Shown here piece by piece: positions 32,306 to 40,669 of a stretch of DNA of 64,000 bases; position 1 is the first letter of the stretch, and each line of letters starts with the position of its first letter. The stretch spans positions 21,708-85,707 of the forward strand of contig CAKSKG010000010.1 of assembly GCA_934464775.1 (NCBI GenBank), in the 5' to 3' direction. This DNA is from an uncultured Oscillospiraceae bacterium. GTDB lineage: Bacteria > Bacillota > Clostridia > Oscillospirales > Ruminococcaceae. Below the pieces are notes generated by a model. It did no database searches and was not told where the DNA came from. It was given only the letters and a program-made list of their open reading frames with translations. A program made the translations under genes and the position numbers.

Positions 32306-32334
32306 TTTACAAACCGCATTATATATGGTATAAT
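32306..32334 (+). promoter_or_regulatory. sigma-A promoter of the amidohydrolase gene
   Basis: TTTACA (32306-32311), 17-base spacer, TATAAT (32329-32334) preceded by TGG (extended -10). Start of transcription near 32341. Confidence 0.75.
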
Positions 32335-32367
32335 GTTTTCATGCAAAATTATGATCGGAGGTCAATC

Positions 32368-33645
32368 ATGAATATACTCATTAAAAATACCGCTGCGCTT
32401 CTTCCCGACGGCGACAGGCTGAAAGTGGATTTTGCCGATATTTACATCAAAGGCGATACAATTGAAGCCGTGAACGAGATACCCGAAAGCTTCACTGCCG
32501 ACAAGGTGATCGACGGCAGCCGTTTTCTCACCATACCCGGACTTATCAACTGTCACAGCCACGCTTATATGTCGGTTTTCCGCAATCTTGCGGACGATCT
32601 TTCCTTTGAGGAATGGCTTTTCGGCAGCATCTCCCCCCGTGAGGACAAGCTCACCGACGAGGACGCATATTGGGGCTCGATGCTCACCTGTGCGGAGATG
32701 ATAAAAACAGGAACCACCTGCTACATGGATATGCATATGTTCCGAAACATGAGCGCCCGTGCAGCCGACAGAACAGGTATGCGTGTAGTTCTCACAAGAG
32801 GACTTGTAGGCTCGGACAGAAACGACGAGGGCGGAATACGCCGCATTAACGACACGCTTGAAGAACTGAAGCAGTGGAAGAACAACAGCCGCATGAGTTT
32901 CATGCTTGCTCCCCACGCTATCTACACCTGCGGAGACGATTATCTCCGTTTCTGCATTGAAAAAGCGAAAGAATACGATCTGCCGTTCCACACACATCTT
33001 TCAGAAACTGTGAACGAAGTGGAAAACTGCAAAAAGGCGCACAACGGCATGACACCCGTAGAATATCTGAACGACATGGGATTTTTCGACATAAAGACCT
33101 GTGCCGCCCACTGCGTCCACGTAACGGAAAACGACATGAAAATATTCAAGAGCAAGGGAGTAAACGTCATTCACAATCCCAAGAGCAATTTAAAGCTGGG
33201 CAACGGCATTGCACCTGTTTATGAAATGGACAAAATGGGCATAAACGTCTGCATGGGAACAGACAGTCAGGCATCGAACAACAGCAACAATCTTTTCTCG
33301 GACATCAACTTTGCAGCGCTTCTCCAGAAAACGGGCAATGCCACGGCGGTAGGTGCGCAGGAGGTAATGAAGTTTGCCACCGTGAACGGAGCGAAAGCCC
33401 TCGGTCTGAACACGGGAGTTATCGAGAGCGGAAGAAAAGCGGATCTTGCACTTCTTGATCTTGACAGACCCGAATTTTATCCCAGAAACAATCTGCTTTC
33501 TGCGCTGGCATACTCTGCAAACGGCACGGAAACGGACACTGTAATAATTGACGGTCAGATAGTTCTTGAGCACGGAAAGCTCACTCTCGCCGACGAAGAA
33601 GAGATCTACGCCAAAGCCCAGGAAGTAATGGACAGGCTCAGATAA
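32368..33645 (+). CDS. amidohydrolase, MTA/S-adenosylhomocysteine deaminase-like
   Basis: A 425-residue metal-dependent hydrolase of the TrzN/MtaD group. Metal ligands: INCHSHAYM (HxH), LPFHTHLSET and AAHCVHVTEND, and the Asp in MGTDSQASNNSNNLF. The N-terminal MNILIKNTAALLPDGDR and C-terminal DLALLDLDRPEFYPRNN give the split beta domain. Such enzymes deaminate S-adenosylhomocysteine, methylthioadenosine or 5'-deoxyadenosine; 8-oxoguanine deaminase is an alternative. ATG at 32368 follows GGAGG by 6 bases; the upstream frame is the promoter region. Confidence 0.85.
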   Translation: MNILIKNTAALLPDGDRLKVDFADIYIKGDTIEAVNEIPESFTADKVIDGSRFLTIPGLINCHSHAYMSVFRNLADDLSFEEWLFGSISPREDKLTDEDAYWGSMLTCAEMIKTGTTCYMDMHMFRNMSARAADRTGMRVVLTRGLVGSDRNDEGGIRRINDTLEELKQWKNNSRMSFMLAPHAIYTCGDDYLRFCIEKAKEYDLPFHTHLSETVNEVENCKKAHNGMTPVEYLNDMGFFDIKTCAAHCVHVTENDMKIFKSKGVNVIHNPKSNLKLGNGIAPVYEMDKMGINVCMGTDSQASNNSNNLFSDINFAALLQKTGNATAVGAQEVMKFATVNGAKALGLNTGVIESGRKADLALLDLDRPEFYPRNNLLSALAYSANGTETDTVIIDGQIVLEHGKLTLADEEEIYAKAQEVMDRLR

Positions 33646-33681
33646 GCGGCATTATCGTATGCCGCTCGGCTTCTCTTTTTT
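33646..33681 (+). terminator. weak terminator after the amidohydrolase gene
   Basis: 7-bp stem GCGGCAT/ATGCCGC (33646-33665) directly after the stop codon, with a T run starting about ten bases later. Confidence 0.5.
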
Positions 33682-33689
33682 GGGTTACT

Positions 33690-34560
33690 GAAAAGCTTAC
33701 TTTTTTATTTGATAGTTGTTTTTGTCTACCTTTAAAACTTTGTTGTTCATTAAAAGCTTACTTTTATTTTTAGAAATGTGTATCATATGAGCTTCAAGTT
33801 TTGCAAAGGGAACACCAAAGGGCGAAGGAGAGGAGGGCGTGGCGCAGTACCTGCGCCTAAGAAAACGTGAGCAAAAATCGAGGCACTCTCCGCAGGAGAG
33901 TATCTCCCTTCTCCTTACCCTTAGGTTTTCCCTCTGCACTCTCTTTCCTTACCCATCCTCACCTCCGCCTCGATTTTTGCAAGACCAGTTATTAATTATT
34001 CTTTAGATTTATTATAGTAACGGTTCGTGCAACGCTTATAATTCGCTTTGTTTTATGGTGCGCTCAACCGACGTAAAAGCTGATAGTTTCAACCTTTAAT
34101 ATTGAAACTATCAGCTTTTCTTTTTATCACTTCATTTTACACGTCGGGTCGCTTAGTATCAAAAAAGGTACAGCTACCTGCAACCTATAAGCACTAAGCG
34201 ACCCGTCGGAAAACTTGAGGATTGAAAATTACAACTATAATGAATGACTTGACATTATTCCCTACACCAAATAGCCGACGGTTGAGCGCCACGAATGAAA
34301 GAGAAAATAATAAGCGTTTTATGAACCGTCGGCAATACTAAATCTAAGAATTATTTTGATATGGATTTTCAAAAATCGGGGCAGGGTTTAAGGAAAGAGT
34401 GTGCAGAGGGAGAACCTCAAAGGGGGCGCCCCGATTTTTGCTTTTGCTTTTTTGTTTAGCCCCCTTTGTGGTTCATCCCTTTGCCCGCCGGAGGCGGAAC
34501 CTCCGCTTTCTCTATGGTTGCAAACCATACTACAAAACTTTATAAACTAACAACAACACA
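33690..34560 (+). repeat. large nested inverted-repeat element, copy B
   Basis: An 0.87-kb non-coding element in the orientation used as reference. It starts with a 61-bp unit present one and a half times (33691 and 33752). The left arm has stem 33871-33884 with 33967-33980 and two small extra hairpins (33841-33857; 33885-33901). Next come a perfect 18-bp stem 34075-34092 with 34102-34119 and a 13-bp stem 34145-34157 with 34193-34205. A GCCGACGGTT-type stem follows (about 34270-34333). The right arm of a second type has stem 34370-34382 with 34428-34440, a CGGAGG/CCTCCG hairpin and a TACAAAACTTTATAAACTAA end. Confidence 0.85.
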
Positions 34561-34604
34561 CAACAGGTAAAGAACAAACCAGATAAAAAAACATCTAAGA
34601 AACA

Positions 34605-34731
34605 AAAAGAGCCGCAGACTGCTAAAAACAAAACAATAGCCTGCGGCTACATTCATCAATCATTATTGCGATTGTCTGTCGCATATATCATACACGCAAA
34701 ACCTGCAATGAGTGTGAAGAGTATCGCTCTG
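34605..34731 (-). ncRNA. candidate small RNA
   Basis: On the minus strand a promoter-like pair TTTACT (34765-34760), 17 bases, TATAAT (34742-34737, extended TGA) is followed about 90 bases later by an 8-bp GC-rich stem (34610-34617 with 34641-34648) and CTTTTTG. No convincing reading frame lies between; the longest hydrophobic frame lacks a start codon. A transcript of about 125 bases is predicted. It could also be a fragment of an old gene end. Confidence 0.3.
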
Positions 34732-34759
34732 CCGATATTATATCATTCTGTAAGCAAAA

Positions 34760-34787
34760 AGTAAAGGGACAGAATGTCCTCCGTCCC
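34760..34787 (-). terminator. terminator after the small TAXI/GltS-linked gene
   Basis: GGGAC/GTCCC stem (34766-34787) followed in the minus direction by TTTACTTTTTG. The T-rich part overlaps the -35 box of the candidate small RNA. Confidence 0.55.
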
Positions 34788-34802
34788 TCTCGAAAATATT
34801 TT

Positions 34803-35015
34803 TTACTTTTTGGCAGAACGCTTTTTCAGCTTTATTTCGGGAACCGCAAGATTCTCGAAAATCATCTCGCCGCCGTTTTCAGGCTCAATGTCCTCGTCGT
34901 CATAACTGCCGTTAGGATCAACATGGACCTCGGGAACTGCAAGATTTTCTGAGTGATATTCCAGCTTGTGCGCTTTTTCTTCCTTTTTTCTGCCGATAAG
35001 CTTCTTGATAAACAT
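34803..35015 (-). CDS. small charged protein with a repeated ENLAVPE motif
   Basis: A 70-residue protein of unknown function. It has a basic start (MFIKKLIGRKKEEKAHKLEY), then ENLAVPEV, an acidic middle (DPNGSYDDEDIEPENGGE), then ENLAVPEI and a basic end. The same seven-residue motif thus occurs twice about 35 residues apart. No membrane helix. ATG at 35015 is chosen with GGGAG four bases upstream; the longer frame is noise from gltS. It follows gltS by 20 bases and is the last gene of a TAXI-gltS operon. Confidence 0.65.
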   Translation of the reverse strand: MFIKKLIGRKKEEKAHKLEYHSENLAVPEVHVDPNGSYDDEDIEPENGGEMIFENLAVPEIKLKKRSAKK

Positions 35016-35035
35016 ATTTCTCCCACCCATAATTA

Positions 35036-36229
35036 TCAGTTTATAATATTTATAAAGAATGTAATAACAAGACTGTTTATAAAGTCGGCAAACATACTGC
35101 CGATTATCGGAACGAGCAGATACGCTTTTACTGACGGTGCGTATTTCTCCGTTATCGCCTGCATATTCGCCATTGCATTGGGCGTTGCTCCCATTCCGAA
35201 GCCGCATACACCTGCGGATAATACCGCTGCGTCATAGTCACGTCCCATAACGTTGAATACAACAAAATATGAAAATAATGCCATGATTATTACCTGCGCC
35301 AGAAGCAGCACCACCAGCGGCAGTGCCAGCTCCGCAAGCTGCCATAATTTCAGCGTTATCATCGCAATGCCCAGGAAAAGCGATAAGCATATTCCGCCGA
35401 TGTCGTTTATCTCGCCCATGTGGATATGGAGCTTTCCCGTAAATTCATCTATGTTGCGCATGAATGCGGCTACTATCATTGAGCCGATGTATACGGGAAA
35501 TGTCATTCCAGTAAGCGAAAGCAGCCACGAAACTATCGTTCCGATGCCCATTGCAACCGCTATCTGATATGCCGCAGGAGCGTACATACTTACCGAACGG
35601 TGATGCTTCTGCTCTTCCTCCTCCAGCATGGAAACGTCCTCGGACTCAACGCCTTTCATAAGATCATGCTTGATGATAAGCCTGCGTGCAACTGGTCCGC
35701 CCATGAGCGAACCGATTATAAGCCCGAATGTGGCAGCCGCCGTGCAGAACGTTGTGGCTCCCTCAATGCCGAAATCCTCCAGAACAGGTCCGAATGCACC
35801 CGATGTTCCGTGTCCGCCAACCATGGGTATAGAGCCTGTACACATTCCGATGAGAGGGCTTATGTCCAGCACCTTTGAAAGTCCCACCGCCGCAAGATTC
35901 TGCGTGACGATAAGCGCACAAAGACAGAACAGAAATACAATAAGGCTCACTCCGCCTGCTTTCAGCACCTTGACATTCGCCTGAAAGCCAACCGATGTGA
36001 AGAACATTACCATGCATACATTTTTCAGAGTTTCGTCAAAGCTGAATTCAACGATCCCGAAAACATACAGCAGGCATGATACGACCGCAAAAATTATTCC
36101 TCCCACAACAGGAGCGGGAATACAAAACGTTTCCAGAAACTTTATTTTCTTTTTCAGGAAGCCGCCCAGATACAATACTCCCACCGCTGCCGCAAGGGTC
36201 TGATACATATCAACATTAAGTGTGTGCAA
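35036..36229 (-). CDS. gltS: sodium/glutamate symporter GltS
   Basis: A 397-residue membrane carrier with about ten to eleven helices in two inverted halves. GltS hallmarks are FCIPAPVVGGIIFAV near the N-terminus, GSIPMVGGHGTSGAFGP in the first half, and GVCGFGMGATPNAMANMQA in the second. It imports glutamate with Na+. The start is TTG at 36229, 7 bases after AGGGGG. It lies 12 bases after a TAXI receptor gene, whose usual partners are TRAP permeases. Confidence 0.93.
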   Translation of the reverse strand: MHTLNVDMYQTLAAAVGVLYLGGFLKKKIKFLETFCIPAPVVGGIIFAVVSCLLYVFGIVEFSFDETLKNVCMVMFFTSVGFQANVKVLKAGGVSLIVFLFCLCALIVTQNLAAVGLSKVLDISPLIGMCTGSIPMVGGHGTSGAFGPVLEDFGIEGATTFCTAAATFGLIIGSLMGGPVARRLIIKHDLMKGVESEDVSMLEEEEQKHHRSVSMYAPAAYQIAVAMGIGTIVSWLLSLTGMTFPVYIGSMIVAAFMRNIDEFTGKLHIHMGEINDIGGICLSLFLGIAMITLKLWQLAELALPLVVLLLAQVIIMALFSYFVVFNVMGRDYDAAVLSAGVCGFGMGATPNAMANMQAITEKYAPSVKAYLLVPIIGSMFADFINSLVITFFINIIN

Positions 36230-36241
36230 CTCTAATCCCCC

Positions 36242-37231
36242 TTAATTATCCTGTGCGCCGAAAACAAAAGATGCGCTTTCGGCGGCAGGATCGGTATTGA
36301 CGGAAATACCTATGCTCTGATAATATTCCGCCGCACCCTCATGAAAGCTGCACGGAATATCCGTCACCGCAAACTGCGGATCAGGCTCCGAAACCGTCAC
36401 CGAATATTTTATTTTATCGCTGTTTTCAAAAATCGCAGCGGTAAGCTCACGTATATCCTCACGGCTTGCGGAAGCATCTGCGGCAAGCACCGCCTTAACT
36501 CCCACGGTAACCAAATCCTCATTCTGACCGCGGTAAGTTCCCGCAGGAACTGTCACCTGTGAATAGCCCTTATAAAGGCTTGTCATATATTTTATTGCCG
36601 TACTGTCGGGAGCAACAAAGCGCACGTCGGTACTTTCGGCAAGCTCCGAAACAACAGCCGCAGGCGCACCGACGATAAGGAAGAAAGCATCAATATCGCC
36701 CTTTTCAAGTGCAGCCGCCGACTCGGCATAGGACATATAAACCGTTTCCGTATCGGAAATATCAACGCCTGCCGAACGGAAAAGATACTCGGCATTTTTC
36801 GCAACGCCCGAACCTTCCTCACCGACTGACATTTTCTTGCCTTTAAGGTCGGCAAGTTCATAAATATCGGAATCACTGCGGACGACAAGCTGAAAAGCCT
36901 CACTGTAAAGACCCGCAACGGCTCTCACGTCGGAGACAGGCTCACCCGAAAAATCGCCCGTACCGTTAACAGCCTCGGAGAGCACATCGCTCTGAACTAT
37001 TGCCACATCAACGAAGCCCTCATTAAGAAGTCTCATATTTGCCTGAGAGCCTGCGGTACGTTTAACGTCCAGCACATCGCCTGCATACTCACGGAGAACA
37101 TTTCCGTAATTATAATAATGGCCGCCGACATTTCCCGTCCCCATTCTAAGGGTATCACTATTTCCGCAGGAGCAAAGAGATGCCGACAGGAGAATTATTG
37201 CGGCTATCCGCAGAATATTTTTTATCTTCAA
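36242..37231 (-). CDS. TAXI-family solute-binding lipoprotein
   Basis: A 329-residue extracellular receptor. The signal peptide ends LSASLCSCGN, a lipobox whose Cys would be lipidated. The TAXI fold features follow: RMGTGNVGGHYYNYG (the family's glycine-rich start), NEGFVDVAIVQSDVL, LKGKKMSVGEEGSGVAKNAE and GDIDAFFLIVGAP. TAXI proteins normally deliver solutes to TRAP transporters, but no dctQ/dctM is in the window; the next gene is gltS, so it may feed glutamate or a related acid to GltS (inference). Start is TTG at 37231 with AAAGGCGG 7 bases upstream. Confidence 0.88.
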   Translation of the reverse strand: MKIKNILRIAAIILLSASLCSCGNSDTLRMGTGNVGGHYYNYGNVLREYAGDVLDVKRTAGSQANMRLLNEGFVDVAIVQSDVLSEAVNGTGDFSGEPVSDVRAVAGLYSEAFQLVVRSDSDIYELADLKGKKMSVGEEGSGVAKNAEYLFRSAGVDISDTETVYMSYAESAAALEKGDIDAFFLIVGAPAAVVSELAESTDVRFVAPDSTAIKYMTSLYKGYSQVTVPAGTYRGQNEDLVTVGVKAVLAADASASREDIRELTAAIFENSDKIKYSVTVSEPDPQFAVTDIPCSFHEGAAEYYQSIGISVNTDPAAESASFVFGAQDN

Positions 37232-37294
37232 TTCAATACCGCCTTTCGGTACATTTTTTTATGTTTTTTGTCGCAACAAATACTTATGAGAATT

Positions 37295-38210
37295 AAAAGT
37301 TTATTTTTTAAGGGTGTTGTTATTCTCTACCTTATTTTACTTTGATGTTATTGAAAAACTTACTTCTATTTTAATAAAAGTTGTTTTTTCTACCTTCAAG
37401 ATTTTCGGTTAGTTAAAAGCTTACTTATATTTTATAGAAATGTGTATCAAATCAACTTCAAGTTTTGCAAAGGGAACACCAAAGGGCGAAGGAGAGGAGG
37501 GCGTGGCGCAGTACCTGCGCCTAAAGAAAACGTGAGCAAAAATCGGTGCACTCTCCGCAGGAGAGTATCTCCCTTCTCCTTACCCTTAGGTTTTCCCTCT
37601 GCACTCTCTTTCCTTACCCATCCTCACCCCGCACCGATTTTTGCACGTCCGCATCGTAAATCCTCTTTAAAGTTATTTATGGAGACAGTTCATGCAACGC
37701 TTATAATTTACTATGTTTTATGGTGCGCTCAACCGACGAAAAAGTTGTTATTCTCAACCTTGAATGTTGAAATTATCAGCTTTTCTTTTTTCACTTCAAT
37801 TTACACGTCGGGTCGCTTAGTGACAGATAGGAACAGCTACTTACAGCCTGCAAGAAGTAAGCGACCCGTCGGAAAACTTGAAGATTGAGAATAAAGGCAA
37901 TTATCAGTGAAAATGAAGTTATTCTCTACACCATATAGCCGACGGTTGAGCGCAACGACTGAAAGAGGAAATTGAAAGCGTTTTACGAACCATCGGCAAT
38001 ACTAAATCTAAGAATTGTTTTTATATTGATATGCAAAAATCGAGCAGGGGTAAGGAAAGAGAGTGCAGAGGGAGAACCTCAGGGGGCGGCTCGATTTTTG
38101 CTCACGTTTTCTTTTTAGCCCCCTGTGGTTCATCCCTTTGCCCGCCGGAGGCGGAACCTCCGAGAAAGAAACAGTTGAAAACCATACTACAAAACTTAAT
38201 AAACTAACAG
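37295..38210 (+). repeat. large nested inverted-repeat element, copy C
   Basis: An 0.92-kb non-coding element, same orientation as copy B. The outer 59-61-bp unit occurs two and a half times (starting 37295, 37354, 37415). Left arm stem 37536-37549 with 37631-37644, with the two small extra hairpins of copy B (37505-37521; 37550-37566). Central CGGGTCGCTTA/TAAGCGACCCG stem (about 37808-37868). Right arm stem 38033-38045 with 38089-38101. The central 18-bp stem of copy B is degraded here. It ends ACAAAACTTAATAAACTAAC. Confidence 0.85.
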
Positions 38211-38393
38211 CAAACACAATAAGCAAAGAAAGAATCCGATGCAAATACACAAAGAAATAAAGCCGAACATCAAATAATCCAATAAATTCGTTATACGAAT
38301 CTATTTTATCACATAATAAAAACAATATATTAAATATTTTGTCAAGGTGATGTAAATTAATATCTTGCCGTGACAAAATTTCCGAATATGCTA

Positions 38394-38422
38394 TTGCCGA
38401 ACAAATTATTGTATGCTATAAT
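38394..38422 (+). promoter_or_regulatory. sigma-A promoter of thiI-ispE
   Basis: TTGCCG (38394-38399), 17-base spacer, TATAAT (38417-38422) preceded by TGC (extended -10). Confidence 0.75.
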
Positions 38423-38462
38423 AAAAGTATACTTCGCTTATGAAAGGAAATACTATACGTCT

Positions 38463-39653
38463 ATGGAAAATATAAAGGAAGTTATCCTGCTTAAAGAGGG
38501 CGAGATCGCCCTTAAAGGTCTGAACCGCCGTACTTTCGAGGAGGCGTTCATTAAAAATCTCCGTCATCGCCTTAAACCGCTGGGAAAATTCGATTACCGC
38601 AGCTCCCAGTCTATGATATATATTGAGCCTATGGAGGACGGTATCGACCTCGATGAGGCTTTCTCCCGTGCTTCAAAGGTTTTCGGCGCAAATGCAATAT
38701 GCCGTGCCCTTATCACCGATAAGGAGGATTTCGATAAGCTCTGCGCAGACGCTATCGAATACTGCCGCCCCGAACTGGAGCTTGCACGTACTTTTAAGGT
38801 CGAGGCTAAACGCTCCGATAAGCACTATCCCATGAAGTCCCCCGAGATATGCCGTGAACTCGGCGGCAGGATAATGGACGCAATAGACGGTCTTTCCGTT
38901 GATGTTCATAATCCGCAGGTCACAGTAAATATCGAGATACGTGACCATAACGCATACGTTCATACAGGCAATAAGCCTGCCGCAGGCGGTATCCCCGTGG
39001 GTACTTCGGGCAGAGCAATGCTTATGCTTTCGGGCGGTATCGACAGCCCCGTTGCAGGCTATATGATGGCAAAGCGCGGAGTGAAAATATCCGCTATCCA
39101 CTATGTTTCTCCCCCCTATACCTCCGAAAGAGCTCGCCTTAAGGTTGAGCGTCTCTGCGAGAAGCTCACGCCTTGGTGCGGCGATATTGATTTCTACTGC
39201 GTGCCGTTCACGAAAATTCAGGAAGCTATCCGTGACAACTGCCCCGAGGAGCTTTTCACAATAATCATGCGCCGTCTTATGATCGAGATCGCACAGCGCA
39301 TAGCCGAGGAAAAGGGACTTCAGGCAATGATAACGGGCGAAAGCGTCGGACAGGTCGCTTCCCAGACAATGGGCGCTATATGCTGCACCGATGCAGTATG
39401 CCGTATGCCGATGTTCCGCCCCGTAATAGGCATGGACAAGAGCGAGATAACAATAATCGCACGCAAAATAGACACCTTTGACATCTCCATAGAGCCATAC
39501 GAGGACTGCTGCACGGTATTCACACCCAAGCACCCCAAAACAAAGCCCATTCCCGCAGAAGTCGCAGCCGCACAGGAAGCCTTTGACTTCGAGCCGCTGA
39601 TAGCCGAAGCCGTTGCAAACACAGAACTCAAGCAGATGAAAATAGACGTCTGA
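38463..39653 (+). CDS. thiI: tRNA 4-thiouridine synthase / thiamine sulfur carrier enzyme ThiI
   Basis: A 396-residue enzyme that adenylates and thiolates U8 of tRNA and can supply sulfur for the thiamine thiazole. It has an N-terminal ferredoxin-like domain, a THUMP domain (about 60-165) and a PP-loop ATPase domain with LMLSGGIDSPVAGYMM. The C-terminal rhodanese domain of the E. coli enzyme is absent, as in most Firmicutes, where a dedicated cysteine desulfurase hands over sulfur. The conserved DCCTVFTPKHPKTKP is present. AAAGGA lies about 14 bases before ATG. Followed after 19 bases by ispE. Confidence 0.94.
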   Translation: MENIKEVILLKEGEIALKGLNRRTFEEAFIKNLRHRLKPLGKFDYRSSQSMIYIEPMEDGIDLDEAFSRASKVFGANAICRALITDKEDFDKLCADAIEYCRPELELARTFKVEAKRSDKHYPMKSPEICRELGGRIMDAIDGLSVDVHNPQVTVNIEIRDHNAYVHTGNKPAAGGIPVGTSGRAMLMLSGGIDSPVAGYMMAKRGVKISAIHYVSPPYTSERARLKVERLCEKLTPWCGDIDFYCVPFTKIQEAIRDNCPEELFTIIMRRLMIEIAQRIAEEKGLQAMITGESVGQVASQTMGAICCTDAVCRMPMFRPVIGMDKSEITIIARKIDTFDISIEPYEDCCTVFTPKHPKTKPIPAEVAAAQEAFDFEPLIAEAVANTELKQMKIDV

Positions 39654-39672
39654 ACCGAAAGGAATAATAAAT

Positions 39673-40557
39673 ATGATACGCACAGCAAAAGTTTCCGCAC
39701 CTGCAAAGCTCAATCTTTATCTTGACGTACTGAAAAAGCGTGCCGACGGATATCACAGCATTGAGACTGTAATGCAGGCAATAGACCTTTACGACTACAT
39801 CACAGTAACGATCGACACCGACGACAAGTCCGACGGCATCGAGATAACCTGCACGAACCCCGATGTTCCCACAGGCGACGACAACATCTGTGCAAAAGCG
39901 GTAAAGGAATTCTACAAATACTACGGCGACCAAGTTTACGCCGTGAAGATACACATTGAGAAAAACATTCCCATGGGTGCAGGCATGGCAGGCGGAAGTG
40001 CCGATGCGGCAGGAGTTATCGTTGCAATGAACCGCATACTTGACACATATCTTGACTCCGAGGAGCTTTGCAACATCGGAGCGAACGTCGGTGCGGACGT
40101 TCCGTTCTGCATAGTCGGCAGAACGCAGTACGCCACCGACCGAGGCGATATGCTGCGACAGCTTTCAACTTTCCCCTCCTGTCATTTTGCAATAGGAAAA
40201 GGCGAAGCTGTTATATCCACAGCGGAAGCATACAGCAGAATAGACGATGTTGAAAATTTCGAGGCAGAGGACATAGCCGCCGCATTCTGTTCGGACGACA
40301 TTGAAGAGATCGCCGCAAACTGCCGCAATCTTTTTGAAGCCGTGACCGATCTTGAAGAGATAGCGGACATCAAGCGCATCATCACGGAATCGGGAGCGCT
40401 CTGCGCCTGCATGACAGGCAGCGGTTCCGCCTGCTTCGGTATTTTCCGCGACGGAAGTGCTGCGGAAGCCTGTGCCGCAAGCTTACGCGGAGACGGCTAC
40501 TACGGAGTTTCCGCCCGTCCTGCCGAAAGCGGCGTCATGGTGATCTCCTGCGAATAA
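39673..40557 (+). CDS. ispE: 4-diphosphocytidyl-2-C-methyl-D-erythritol kinase
   Basis: A 294-residue GHMP kinase of the non-mevalonate isoprenoid pathway. N-terminal APAKLNLYLDVLKKRADGYH carries the catalytic Lys/His region, PMGAGMAGGSADAAG is the ATP-binding glycine loop, and MTGSGSACFGIF the third GHMP motif. ATG at 39673 with AAAGGA upstream. Second gene of the thiI operon. Confidence 0.95.
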   Translation: MIRTAKVSAPAKLNLYLDVLKKRADGYHSIETVMQAIDLYDYITVTIDTDDKSDGIEITCTNPDVPTGDDNICAKAVKEFYKYYGDQVYAVKIHIEKNIPMGAGMAGGSADAAGVIVAMNRILDTYLDSEELCNIGANVGADVPFCIVGRTQYATDRGDMLRQLSTFPSCHFAIGKGEAVISTAEAYSRIDDVENFEAEDIAAAFCSDDIEEIAANCRNLFEAVTDLEEIADIKRIITESGALCACMTGSGSACFGIFRDGSAAEACAASLRGDGYYGVSARPAESGVMVISCE

Positions 40558-40571
40558 CATTCGCTTTATGC

Positions 40572-40618
40572 GCCCACACAGCAAGTTTTTCTTACTTGCT
40601 GTGTGGGCTGTTTTTTTA
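40572..40618 (+). terminator. terminator after ispE
   Basis: Perfect 14-bp stem (40572-40585 with 40595-40608) followed by TGTTTTTTT. Confidence 0.92.
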
Positions 40619-40669
40619 TTATTGCTTAGGGTTGGTTTGCAGCTGTTTTGTGCTTTGATTATTAGTGAG

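Noticed and set aside
33697..33939. Short open frames inside the nested repeat elements (also 6372-6689, 6876-7070, 37442-37888)
   Set aside because: Frames are not conserved between copies, contain the low-complexity pyrimidine tract, and differ in strand. Pairing changes, not codons, explain the variation.
34657..34745. Hydrophobic peptide frame (AILFTLIAGFACMIYAT) near copy B
   Set aside because: No ATG, GTG or TTG starts it and no ribosome binding site is present; kept only as part of the small RNA candidate.
35016..35207. N-terminal extension of the small ENLAVPE protein into gltS
   Set aside because: The extension overlaps the gltS coding region in another frame; an ATG with GGGAG lies at 35015.
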